A DNA stretch of 64,000 nucleotides from Segetibacter sp. (GTDB taxonomy: Bacteria; Bacteroidota; Bacteroidia; Chitinophagales; Chitinophagaceae). The notes below the pieces were generated by a model. The model ran no database searches. It saw only the letters and a list, made by a program, of their open reading frames with translations, and was not told the origin of the DNA. Position 1 is the stretch's first letter, and each line of letters opens with the position of its first letter. Below are positions 40,953 to 49,344 of this stretch, piece after piece. The translations under genes were made by a program, and so were the position numbers. The stretch is taken from positions 1 through 64,000 of the forward strand of contig JAQBNO010000148.1 of NCBI GenBank assembly GCA_028288485.1, read 5' to 3'.

Positions 40953-42050
40953 ATGAATCTTCGGAAAACCTCATTTATTCTCTATTCTTTCATTCTTGTT
41001 TCCGAAATGGTGTTTGGCCAGGATAGTAATAATAGGGTGCCGGATTCTATAATGCAGGCGACTTACAATGAAATTAAAACCCCCTACAAATACGGACTTG
41101 TATTAGTTCCGGAACACGACTCCCTTAAAATGGATTGCCGGAGTGTATTCAGGAAGGGCGATAACTGGTATATGACGTATGTTGTTTTTGACGGCCGCGG
41201 ATATGAAACCTGGCTGGCAGAAAGCAAAGACCTATTGCAGTGGAAGATACTAGGAAAGATCATGTCTTTTTCTCAAACCCCTACATGGGATGAAAATCAG
41301 AAAGCGGGGTCTTTTGCATTGCAGGACTATGAGTGGGGAGGCCGTTATACATTGAAAAAGTATAAGAAAAAGTATTGGATGTCATATTTTGGAGGTAACT
41401 CTAAAGGTTATGAAGCAGGGTTGCTTTCAATTAGCATGGCATACACTGATAAAGATCCCTCATCGGTTCACGAATGGGGCCGGTTAAGTAAACCGGTTTT
41501 AAAATCAACAGATACAGATGTGCGATGGTGGGAGAACAGCACGATGTACAAAAATATCGTAATAGAGGATAAGGACAGGATAACAGGATCTCGTTTTGTA
41601 ATGTATTACAATGCAAGAGGCGATAGCATTAACCCGCAAAGGGGAAGCGAAAGAATAGGGATGGCTTTGTCAAATGATATGATTGACTGGAAGAGATTTC
41701 TTAAAGAACCGGTACTAAACCATCATAAGGGAATAACCGGTAATGCGTACATCCAAAAAATAAAAGATTTGTATGTGATGTTTTATTTTGGTGCTTTCTG
41801 GCCGGGAACAAAAGGCGCTTTCAATCGTTTTGCCTGTTCTTACGATCTTATAAACTGGACTGACTGGAAGGGGGCGAATTTAATTGAGCCATCAGAAACC
41901 TACGATGACCTGTTTGCACATAAGTCGATTGTTGTAAAGCATAAAGGGGTAGTATATCATTTCTATTGTGCAGTAAATAAAAAGGAACAACGAGGCATTG
42001 CAGTAGCAACATCTAAGGACTTAGGTAAAAGCAAAATGAGTTTTAAATAA
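40953..42050 (+). CDS. Secreted five-bladed beta-propeller glycosidase 2, paralogue
   Basis: A 365-residue tandem paralogue of the preceding gene. Matching blocks appear in the same order: KTPYKYGLVLVPEHDSLKMD, MTYVVFDGRGYETWLAESKD, QKAGSFALQDYEWGG, KYWMSYFGGNSKGYEAGLLS, INPQRGSERIGMAL and the almost identical C-terminus VNKKEQRGIAVATSKDLGK. It has a signal peptide (LYSFILVSEMVFG). Both copies keep the same blade-start acidic residues, so both are probably active, perhaps on differing linkages. It is followed 103 bp later by the sugar isomerase-like gene. Confidence 0.75.
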   Translation: MNLRKTSFILYSFILVSEMVFGQDSNNRVPDSIMQATYNEIKTPYKYGLVLVPEHDSLKMDCRSVFRKGDNWYMTYVVFDGRGYETWLAESKDLLQWKILGKIMSFSQTPTWDENQKAGSFALQDYEWGGRYTLKKYKKKYWMSYFGGNSKGYEAGLLSISMAYTDKDPSSVHEWGRLSKPVLKSTDTDVRWWENSTMYKNIVIEDKDRITGSRFVMYYNARGDSINPQRGSERIGMALSNDMIDWKRFLKEPVLNHHKGITGNAYIQKIKDLYVMFYFGAFWPGTKGAFNRFACSYDLINWTDWKGANLIEPSETYDDLFAHKSIVVKHKGVVYHFYCAVNKKEQRGIAVATSKDLGKSKMSFK

Positions 42051-42153
42051 CTAGGTGAGATATATGTCGCTATCTGCCTACATGGTAAAAAAAGAGCTTT
42101 AACAATATAGCGCAGTAGAGACATAGGGAAGCACATAAAAAAATTTGTAAACA

Positions 42154-43584
42154 ATGGGATCATCATCTTTTAAAATAGGTTTGTTTGGAATTGGACTTGA
42201 TACTTATTGGGACCAGTTTGCCGGGTTAAAAGACAGGCTGGAAGGTTATTTAAATGTTGTGCAAGGCAAGCTTATAAACATTCATCCTTCAATCGTAAAT
42301 GCCGGTTTGGTAGATAATGCTGATAAAGCTTTTGAGGCAGGCCGCATGTTTCGACAACAGGATGTTGACCTCATTTTTTTATATGTTACCACTTACGCAT
42401 TGTCATCAACAGTATTACCGGTTGTGCAAAGAGCAAAAGTGCCGGTGATAATTTTAAACCTGGCTCCTGAAGCAGCAATTGACTATGCTTCATTCAATTC
42501 GATGACCGACCGGACAAAGATGACCGGGGAGTGGCTTGCTTATTGTTCCGCATGCCCTGTTCCCGAGATAGCTAATGTCTTTAATCGAACAGGAATAAAG
42601 TTTCACCAGATAACCGGTATGCTTCATGATGATGAAGAATGCTGGAACGAAGTTACAGAATGGGTGGAGGCTGCAAGAGTTGCCAATATCATGTTCTACA
42701 ACCGGCTTGGCTGTATGGGTCACTATTACAGCGGTATGCTCGATATCTATACCGACCTTACTCAACAATATGCACATTTTGGCGGGCATATAGAATTGCT
42801 TGAAGTAGAGGAACTAGCCGGTCTTCGTAAAGGAGTAACCGGCCAGGAAATGAAGCAACGAATGAAACTGTTTTATGAAGCCTTCGATGTACAGGATGAT
42901 TGCCCGCTGGAAGAGCTGGAAAAAGCCGCAGTTACCTCGGTTGCTCTTGAAAGGCTTGTGGAAATTCACAAGTTAGGTTCTATGGCCTACTACTACAAGG
43001 GCACGGGTAACATCGACAATGAAGATGCAATCAATTCTATCATTCTCGGAAATTCACTTTTAACAGCTAACGGTGTTCCTGTTGCAGGTGAATATGAAAT
43101 TAAGAATGCCCAGGCAATGAAGATCATGGACAGCTTTGGCGCCGGTGGTTCGTTTACCGAATATTATGCAATGGATTTTAAAGATGATGTGGTGCTGATG
43201 GGGCATGACGGCCCAGGTCATATTGTTATAGCAGAAGGGAAAACAAAAGTTCGCCCATTATACGTATATCATGGAAAGGTAGGTAAAGGCTTATCGGTAG
43301 AGATGTCGGTAAAAAATGGCCCGGTAACCCTGCTGTCGGTAGTGGAAAAAGGAAGTGGAAAACTAATGTTACTGGTAGCTGAGGGTGAATCTGTTCCCGG
43401 TCCTATACTTCAAATCGGCAATACCAACAGCAGGTATAAGTTCTCCATCGGCGCAAGGAACTTTGTGAACAAATGGAATAGTTACGGTCCTGCACATCAT
43501 TGCGCAGTTGGGGTTGGTCACATTAGTTCGAAAATTGAAAAGTTAGGCGCTTTGCTGAATATGGAAGTAATAAGAGTGTGCTAA
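42154..43584 (+). CDS. L-arabinose/L-fucose isomerase-like protein
   Basis: This 476-residue cytoplasmic protein resembles the L-arabinose isomerase and L-fucose isomerase fold family: an N-terminal Rossmann-like domain (FKIGLFGIGLDTYWDQFAGL, with LIFLYVTTYALSS), a middle domain with VPVAGEYEIKNAQAM, whose Glu fits the family's metal-binding acid, and a C-terminal MGHDGPGHIVIAEGK region. Length is close to AraA. These enzymes interconvert aldoses and ketoses with a manganese ion. It lacks a signal peptide and follows the propeller glycosidases, so it would act on the imported monosaccharide. Annotation as AraA in the strict sense is not supported; the substrate (arabinose, fucose, rhamnose or another aldose) is unknown. 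Confidence 0.8.
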   Translation: MGSSSFKIGLFGIGLDTYWDQFAGLKDRLEGYLNVVQGKLINIHPSIVNAGLVDNADKAFEAGRMFRQQDVDLIFLYVTTYALSSTVLPVVQRAKVPVIILNLAPEAAIDYASFNSMTDRTKMTGEWLAYCSACPVPEIANVFNRTGIKFHQITGMLHDDEECWNEVTEWVEAARVANIMFYNRLGCMGHYYSGMLDIYTDLTQQYAHFGGHIELLEVEELAGLRKGVTGQEMKQRMKLFYEAFDVQDDCPLEELEKAAVTSVALERLVEIHKLGSMAYYYKGTGNIDNEDAINSIILGNSLLTANGVPVAGEYEIKNAQAMKIMDSFGAGGSFTEYYAMDFKDDVVLMGHDGPGHIVIAEGKTKVRPLYVYHGKVGKGLSVEMSVKNGPVTLLSVVEKGSGKLMLLVAEGESVPGPILQIGNTNSRYKFSIGARNFVNKWNSYGPAHHCAVGVGHISSKIEKLGALLNMEVIRVC

Positions 43585-43630
43585 CGATGATTATTTGCAC
43601 CAGCCTTATTGTAAAGATGCTAAATGACAA

Positions 43631-44083
43631 TTAGCCCGGAGGCGATTTAGGCTTATACGTGGCAATATATCCGACTTCTGTTTCATGTATTTCAAAAATT
43701 ACATTATTAATTTCCCATGCGTAAGCGTCTATCATTTCGCCAAATGGCATACCATATTTCTTTATGGTATTAGATAAAAATTTCGCACCCTGTTTCTTGT
43801 TTAGTATCAACAATAGGCGTGTTATGATTCCATTATCTGAAATTACAAATGCTTCCCTAATTGAAATATTACCTATATCAATAGCATTACGTTTCAACTT
43901 TTGGGAAGTCCTTCCATCAGTTAGTTTGGTGCTTTTTTTTCCGTCAAGGAATTTAGTTACCGTTTTAATGTTCATTCCTGATTTTAAAGCTTCAGGATTT
44001 ATTTTATCTTCCTTAAAATACTTCAATGATGGATTAGAAAAAGCGAGTACCGGCATCATTAAAAAAAGCGTGATTAGTTTCAT
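43631..44083 (-). CDS. Secreted hypothetical protein, about 150 residues
   Basis: I do not recognise it. Starting at the Met coding at 44081-44083 gives a clear signal peptide (MKLITLFLMMPVLAFS); the open frame extends 17 residues further upstream. The mature protein has a charged middle (KFLDGKKSTKLTDGRTSQKLK) and beta-strand patterns at the end (VIFEIHETEVGYIATYKPK). It is convergent with the isomerase gene, 46 bp away. Confidence 0.55.
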   Translation of the reverse strand: MKLITLFLMMPVLAFSNPSLKYFKEDKINPEALKSGMNIKTVTKFLDGKKSTKLTDGRTSQKLKRNAIDIGNISIREAFVISDNGIITRLLLILNKKQGAKFLSNTIKKYGMPFGEMIDAYAWEINNVIFEIHETEVGYIATYKPKSPPG

Positions 44084-44204
44084 ATTTTTAATGGTAATGT
44101 CAATGCAGTTTTTGATGTTAAAAAAAATAAACAAATACTCTTAAAAGTCAAAGGATGTAATGCTTCCATAGAAACACATGATAGAAGTGGTGAGCGATGG
44201 GCGC

Positions 44205-44559
44205 TCAAACATGAACGACCTGTAAACGTAGTAAGAGGTTTTTCCAATCTCTTTGGATAATTAAAAATTGTTTCCTGAATTTTGGATTATCGGAACCTGT
44301 TACTTCTTCTTTTAATGTTAAAACGAATGTTGTTCCTTTATCTACCTGACTTTCCGCTTCAATACGGCCTGGCAATGCTGTTATTTGCGTTTTTAAAGTA
44401 AAAAGCTCAGGACCTTGTCCTTTAGTTTGAGAACGCAATTTTTTGGTATAATCCCAAAATGCCGTCCTTGTTTCTTTTGATATCTATACCAACATTATTC
44501 TCGGAGAAGAATAATAAAATCCTTCCGATTTCTTCTCTTGCCGTAGTAACATCAATTTG
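44205..44559 (-). pseudogene. Decayed histidine-kinase ATPase-domain fragment
   Basis: Two frames on the minus strand give the ends of a HATPase_c domain. The upstream piece (44559 downwards) reads NNVGIDIKRNKDG, then ILGLYQKIA; the downstream piece reads KGQGPELFTLKTQITALPGR and ESQVDKGTTFVLTLKEE. These match the N-box/G-box and final beta-strand of PAS-type kinases, but the frame changes between them and nothing upstream (to 44834) continues the kinase. Most of the gene is missing. Confidence 0.7.
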
Positions 44560-44834
44560 GAAGGTCGATTAGATGATCTATACCTTATTGCATCCGGCAA
44601 TAGGTTTAGCAGAACTTCGGGATGAATGACTTCATCCACCACTCATATTTTCAGTCGAAGGCAGCAGAAGTTATTCCATAAAGTGAAAACTGAACGCCAT
44701 CACTTATAAATTAGGATTGGTGTAAGTTATATTCTCACATGCGTATGGCTGCGGCACGCAGCCAATAGAAGGTTATTTGACAAACCTGTAAAGGTTTTTG
44801 ATATTAGTACACGGGAGGAGCTAATGAACCACAC

Positions 44835-45278
44835 CTATAAAGCTTCTTTAGATATGGATTTCTTGTTGGCTAATTCATCAATGCCCTGTTCACTTTTTTT
44901 CTGACGCCATTCTTCTATGATCTTTTCAATTGTGCCGGGAAGTCTTGTAAGCTTGTCTTTATAAATATGGTGGTCGGCTCCTCCCTCGATAAAATCTTTC
45001 GCATCTTCTTCAGAAATCTCATTTGCAACGAGTATACAGGGGATCGGCAATTTTTTTGCCTCAATAACGTCCTGTACTTTAGAACAATTAAAAGAAGTTA
45101 ACGGATGGTTACAAAGAACAATATCAGGGGAAAGTTGTTCTAAGGCATTTGAAAATTCTTCTTTATTATCAACAAAAAGATGTTCAAATTCTATTTTACT
45201 TTTCTTCAGTTCAGCTGCTGCCGGTTTCGCATCTGCAGCCGTGTTAACAAGGTGAAGGACCTTATACTTTAGGTTCAT
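44835..45278 (-). CDS. Degenerate response-regulator receiver protein (Asn at phosphosite)
   Basis: This 147-residue protein folds as a CheY-like receiver by pattern: beta-1 YKVLHLVNTAAD, beta-3 PDIVLCNHPL, beta-4 IPCILVANE, beta-5 HHIYKDKL. The phosphoacceptor Asp is Asn (N57) and the acidic pair after beta-1 is missing, while the conserved Lys (K107) is kept. It is therefore probably not phosphorylated in the usual way. A PAS-only protein follows it upstream, 4 bp away, on the same strand, so the two are probably co-expressed. Confidence 0.75.
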   Translation of the reverse strand: MNLKYKVLHLVNTAADAKPAAAELKKSKIEFEHLFVDNKEEFSNALEQLSPDIVLCNHPLTSFNCSKVQDVIEAKKLPIPCILVANEISEEDAKDFIEGGADHHIYKDKLTRLPGTIEKIIEEWRQKKSEQGIDELANKKSISKEAL

Positions 45279-45282
45279 TCTA

Positions 45283-45774
45283 TTATTTCGTTATTTCGTT
45301 CTTTTTAAAAGAGCTTTGTTCCAGTTGTTCCCTAAGTAATTTATTTTCTGTTTCCAGTGCCTTTTGAATGGTAATATCGCGGCTAATTATTCCGAATCCT
45401 CTTAATTTCCCCTCTATGTTATACATTGCAGTTATGATTGTATGTGCATGAAATGCAGTGCCGTTCTTTTTATACTTCCATTCCTCAGTTTCGAACCTTC
45501 CATCGTCACGCGCCGTTTTTAAGTTACACCACGGTTGCCCCTTAGCTATTTGGTCGTGTGTATAAAATATTGAAATATGCTTTTCAATAATCTCTGCTAA
45601 CGAGTAACCATAGATAAGTTGAGCTCCTGCATTCCAACTCATTATATTACCTGTTGTATCTATTATTATTACGGCATAACCTTCCAATTCAACAAACAAC
45701 CTTAACAGGTCTACCTTTACCTCCTGCAAACTCTCATCACTGAACTTAATAATATTATGTGCATAGCCTGACAT
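45283..45774 (-). CDS. Single-PAS-domain protein
   Basis: This 163-residue protein contains one PAS domain (about 25-145: YAVIIIDTTGNIMSWNAGAQ, then IYGYSLAEIIEKHISIFY, and the PAC end RGFGIISRDITIQKALE) and a short coiled-coil tail (ENKLLREQLEQSS). No kinase, HTH or catalytic domain is present. It resembles the PAS units of the large kinase at 49345, so it might have broken off a sensor kinase, or bind one. The pseudoreceiver gene starts 4 bp downstream. Confidence 0.85.
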   Translation of the reverse strand: MSGYAHNIIKFSDESLQEVKVDLLRLFVELEGYAVIIIDTTGNIMSWNAGAQLIYGYSLAEIIEKHISIFYTHDQIAKGQPWCNLKTARDDGRFETEEWKYKKNGTAFHAHTIITAMYNIEGKLRGFGIISRDITIQKALETENKLLREQLEQSSFKKNEITK

Positions 45775-46097
45775 TATTTATAGATATTGTATTTTAAAAT
45801 ACTGTGTTTAAAAATTGCTTTTCTTTGCTCCTAAATGTTCGATCCTGTTTTATTATCATTCAGCTTCCAGGTGTTTTTCATCCTCGTGCTGTTTTTTAAA
45901 CTTATTTACATAAAAAATAATCCGATCTATACCAGGCAATACGGTAGCCCATATTATTCCTGCTATCGATGTTTGTATCAGGCTGTTTTCCCTGATTAAA
46001 TTTTATTACAATTGTTATGACTTTTTTAGTGCTGCAATATTGATTTCAGGGGTAAGGTTTGCAGGCAGGTTAATGTTTGTAGCCGTCCGTTTGCACG
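45775..46097. other. Intergenic region with a coding remnant
   Basis: On the minus strand, 45857-46003 reads as a continuous ending LIRENSLIQTSIAGIIWATV, LPGIDRIIFYVNKFKKQ, HEDEKHLEAE and stop, but an in-frame stop precedes it and no start codon is available. It looks like the truncated tail of a gene with a membrane segment. I do not recognise it. Confidence 0.4.
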
Positions 46098-46505
46098 CTA
46101 GCGATAACTCATAATTTTATTTTGTGTAACCAAAAGAGTCCGTGCGTACTCAGCAATAATGTCGATCAATTTTCCAGATTCCTTCTCCAGGTCTAAATAG
46201 TGATCGACCACTAAGTTGCTGTTAGCTACTAAGTTTACCTGCTGTCTTAACGATGAACAAACGACTAAACAAAATGGTATTACCTTCTGCTGCAGGGAAG
46301 AAAGTTTTGCAATATTTTCTTGAGTTAAATGAATGTTGCATAATACAATATCAACACGCTGTGAAAGCAACAAATCGATAGGTTTATCAAAAGAGGGAGC
46401 ATATAAAATCTCATTTATCTCCTCGTAACCCATTAATATTTCTAATAACCTCCTCGCAGCTACCTTAGACGATTCGAGAATTAAAATGTTCAGCTTTTTA
46501 AACAT
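46098..46505 (-). CDS. Degenerate receiver protein (Asn at phosphosite), second example
   Basis: From the preferred Met at 46503-46505 this is 135 residues: LNILILESSKVAARRLLEIL (beta-1 and helix 1), VDIVLCNIHL (beta-3). The phosphoacceptor Asp is again Asn (N57), exactly as in the protein at 44835, and the beta-1 acidic pair is ES instead of DD. The usual Thr and Lys are not clearly kept. An upstream in-frame Met would add 11 residues (MKVSLQLQLTC). Two such pseudoreceivers within 2 kb, both N57, hint at a shared non-phosphorylated role. Confidence 0.7.
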   Translation of the reverse strand: MFKKLNILILESSKVAARRLLEILMGYEEINEILYAPSFDKPIDLLLSQRVDIVLCNIHLTQENIAKLSSLQQKVIPFCLVVCSSLRQQVNLVANSNLVVDHYLDLEKESGKLIDIIAEYARTLLVTQNKIMSYR

Positions 46506-46911
46506 GCATGTCAATTGAAGCTGCAAAGAAACTTTCAATTGAAGTTTTAAAAAATAGAGCTTAAAGCTTTTGTAGTGTAGTAGAGAATGAAAATATTTTG
46601 TAATAATTATTCTACATAGATCTATATATCAATACAAAATAGAGGGCCTTGATCTTGAACTAAAGAAATTGAGTTGTTCTGTCAGCAAACGTATTGATAT
46701 GAATGAAAGAGACAATTCTGTTGTTGCAATTGTTATATAGCAGACGCTGTGCGACGCAACGGAAGAACCTTGCCCGTACTGCAGCCGGGCATATTAAAAA
46801 TATACGCACTATACGTACTTTCGGTCATAAAGAAACTTAAGCGGGATAAAAAAAGTTTCTACATGTAGGCTAGATTCAGTAGTAGAGCACCTTGCCTTTT
46901 GTTAGCGGCGG
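46506..46911. other. Intergenic region
   Basis: About 400 bp without a gene. It includes a dispersed repeat near 46745 and a short CCCGTACTGCAGCCGGGC stem. Confidence 0.55.
46745..46765 (+). repeat. Dispersed repeat, GCGACGC subtype
   Basis: CGCTGTGCGACGCAACGGAAG, left end diverged. Confidence 0.6.
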
Positions 46912-47271
46912 TTATGTATCAAGTGAAGAAATAAGCAAAGGTATTTTTTCAAAGTCTTTCGACTTATCTATAAAATAATTAGCGCCTAATGTATAGCAAA
47001 GCTGGCTGTAATAATTGTTTGCATGATTAGTACACATAATAACTACAGTTTTCAGAAAGTTATCTTTTATATAAGTCAATAGCTGAATGCCGCTTTTGTC
47101 GGGCAGGTTAATATCTAATAAGACCACTTCGGGCTGTATTTCTGATAACAACTGAAGAGCATCTTCATATGTTCCGCAACTGGTAAGAAGAGAAATATTT
47201 TGAACATCTTCTAGCAGTTCCGTAATTTTTAAGATGATCAATGGTGAATCATCTACAATAAGAACAGTCAT
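46912..47271 (-). CDS. Stand-alone receiver-domain response regulator
   Basis: A 119-residue CheY-like protein with a complete active site: acidic pair D7/D8 in LIVDDS, phosphoacceptor D53 in VVLLDINLPDKSG, and conserved Lys K103 in YFIDKSKD. The usual Thr/Ser after beta-4 is T81 (MCTNH). The frame is open 27 residues upstream (to 47352), but the domain begins exactly at the Met encoded at 47269-47271, so the shorter start is preferred. It has no output domain and would act by protein contact. It is the intact counterpart of the two degenerate receivers nearby. Confidence 0.85.
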   Translation of the reverse strand: MTVLIVDDSPLIILKITELLEDVQNISLLTSCGTYEDALQLLSEIQPEVVLLDINLPDKSGIQLLTYIKDNFLKTVVIMCTNHANNYYSQLCYTLGANYFIDKSKDFEKIPLLISSLDT

Positions 47272-47650
47272 CTTTTGTTTTTTAAGGCCGGGCTTATTTA
47301 AATTTTCTTCTGGGCAAAGAAACGTCGCAATGCATCTGCCGTCTTCATTCATAACAAAAAATATTCATAAACAATAAAAGGTCCAATATCTGCAGAACCT
47401 AAATCGTGCCTGCAAGGTATTGTTTTAAGATCATTTTATGATGTACTCTACGTTACAATATTCAGGTAGTAAAGTAATAAAAAAATTTGTAGCAAAAAAA
47501 CTACAAGTATCGACTGAAAAAGTGAAACTGTGGAACAAAATTATCGAGATTTACAAGTTCAATATTCGAAAAAGGTGGCGCCTTAATCAGTTGTTTCTAT
47601 TGGTACTTTATTTAACCTGCTTTCTTTAGAATTGTTGTTAAAAGTATTCT

Positions 47651-48277
47651 TCAGATTAACTCATGTTCTATTGCATATCGGGTAAGATCGGCATTGGTTT
47701 TCATATTCATTTTTACCAATATCCTCGAACGATAGGTACTTATGGTAGTAACACTTAAATGAAAACTATCTGCGATATCAGATACGGCTTTGCCCGAAGA
47801 CAGGAGTTTAAATACTTCGAACTCCCTATCAGATAAATGCTCGTGAGGTAATTTGTTAGAGTTGTAATCAAAAGTATCGGCGAGCTTTTCAGCAATGGAA
47901 GGGGTTATGTATTTTTTCCCTGATAAAACCTTCCGCACCGCAATTACCAGTTCATCGGGTGCTGTATCTTTATTTAAGTAGCCTGCAGCCCCGGCCTTTA
48001 ACGTCCTGATAGCATACTGATCTTCGGGGTGAACACTTAAAATAAGAACCGGAAGCCTTGGATGGTTTTGTTTGATATATTGAAGGGCATCTAAACCACT
48101 TCTGCCGGGCATAGAAAGATCAGATAATACAACGCTCCATTCTTCTTTTATTACTTTGTTTATCAAATCTTCCGTGTCGCTTACTTCCTCAATTTCAGCA
48201 GACGGAAATTCTTCCCGTAAAATATCACGCAGGCCTCTGCGAACAATAGCATGATCATCGGCAATCAAAATTCTCAT
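47651..48277 (-). CDS. NarL/FixJ-family response regulator
   Basis: This 208-residue regulator has a receiver domain (D7/D8 in LIADDH, phosphoacceptor D53 in VVLSDLSMPG, Lys K103 in YLNKD) and a C-terminal LuxR-type helix-turn-helix (about 145-205: LSDREFEVFKLLSSGKAVSD, VTTISTYRSRILVKMN). It binds DNA when phosphorylated. The NarX-type kinase at 49345, on the same strand, is the likely partner because its HisKA_3 domain is the type paired with NarL regulators, although a 1-kb gap separates them. Confidence 0.93.
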   Translation of the reverse strand: MRILIADDHAIVRRGLRDILREEFPSAEIEEVSDTEDLINKVIKEEWSVVLSDLSMPGRSGLDALQYIKQNHPRLPVLILSVHPEDQYAIRTLKAGAAGYLNKDTAPDELVIAVRKVLSGKKYITPSIAEKLADTFDYNSNKLPHEHLSDREFEVFKLLSSGKAVSDIADSFHLSVTTISTYRSRILVKMNMKTNADLTRYAIEHELI

Positions 48278-48580
48278 TATATAATAAGCCCTTTATATTT
48301 AATTTGTTATGAGCAAGAAACCTACCTGCAAGATAAAAGCATTTCCCCTTCACCTTTTAATTTATATTTTCATTTACCTGGTTATACTTTCTTTCACGTA
48401 ACTGAAGGTGGGTATAGTTAAGCTTGTTATACTGGTAGCGGTTTTCTTACTTCCCGACGTTTTTCGTATACTCTTCTTCATGGCAAACATTGTATTTATT
48501 TCGTGTGACAGCCTTCTATGCCTGCGTTTCAAATTTTCGCTATTTTATCTTTTGGCCGCGGCTTAAAATTTTCATGGCGT

Positions 48581-48604
48581 CTTCGTTGTGTCACTCACTT
48601 GTGC
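48581..48604 (-). repeat. Dispersed 24-bp repeat, GTGAGTGACA subtype
   Basis: Plus strand reads CTTCGTTGTG then TCACTCACTTGTGC. Confidence 0.7.
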
Positions 48605-48726
48605 TTACACAATTTTGTTGAACCTTTACTAAATGAACGTTATTTAAAAATGAACCGGCCGCAAGTGGGCGATCCTCCCTTTTTTTAAAATGGTATCAAA
48701 GGTGATGCATTCAAAAGTTCTATAAA

Positions 48727-49104
48727 TTGATAAAGTGCCGATTTTACGAGACAACAAAGACTTTAACTTTGTTTTTGCATACAAATAATCCGGTTCTCCC
48801 TGTTTCTGATATTCAAAATTTCACGTTTTTGCGAATTGAACGTGAGTTTATGCAAATACTTTTCCTGCTCATGAGCAACAGCATGAAATATGGTGCTTAC
48901 CCCTCACCCGAGAGCTTTTATCGCTGTGTTTTTTTCATCAAAGGAAATAGAACCGATGAAATTGATTTAAGGAGTTACCAGATAATACCAGGAAGTGTTT
49001 TCACGCTGTCCCGGCCACGACTACAACTGAAAAATATTGGAAGATATTACGGTTACATTTTTTTTCATACAAGCGAGTTTTTTAATATAAACTACAGGTT
49101 TTAA
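48727..49104 (+). pseudogene. Possible AraC-family N-terminal (cupin) fragment
   Basis: A 125-residue open frame whose second half (RCVFFIKGNRTDEIDLRSYQ, IIPGSVFTLSRPRLQ, GYIFFHTSEFF) follows the pattern of AraC-type cupin ligand domains that lead into IIPG.VF.LSPGQ.H and the IFF..EFF strand. The protein stops there and no helix-turn-helix follows in any frame. It is either a truncated regulator or a small stand-alone cupin-like protein. Assignment is tentative. Confidence 0.45.
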
Positions 49105-49344
49105 AAAGTAGAGCACTTTCCATTCTTTTCAACCGTTAATTTACCTGTAATACTTTTAAATAATGTAGCTGCTACCCGAATAGAAATTGTTTACTGAGAA
49201 ATTGTTGAAGCGTACAAAAGCAGCCGGCAATTATATAAACCTCAAAAATTATACAAGCTCGTAAATCTCGTATACATTGAACTCGTTCGCCTTTATTTGG
49301 TATAATAGAATGACCGGTTTTCATAATTCGTGGTAAAGTGGAAA

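Larger units (their letters stand above)
48278..49344. other. Gap between NarL-type regulator and NarX-type kinase
   Basis: It includes one dispersed repeat (48581) and the AraC N-terminal-type open frame at 48727. Otherwise no gene is visible. Confidence 0.55.

Noticed and set aside
42154-43584. Naming this gene araA or fucI
   Set aside because: The fold and some blocks fit, but the active-site region cannot be matched closely enough by eye to choose a substrate.
47438-47629. 63-codon plus-strand frame between two response-regulator genes
   Set aside because: It is lysine-rich AT-biased sequence without recognisable features or a convincing promoter; too short to support.
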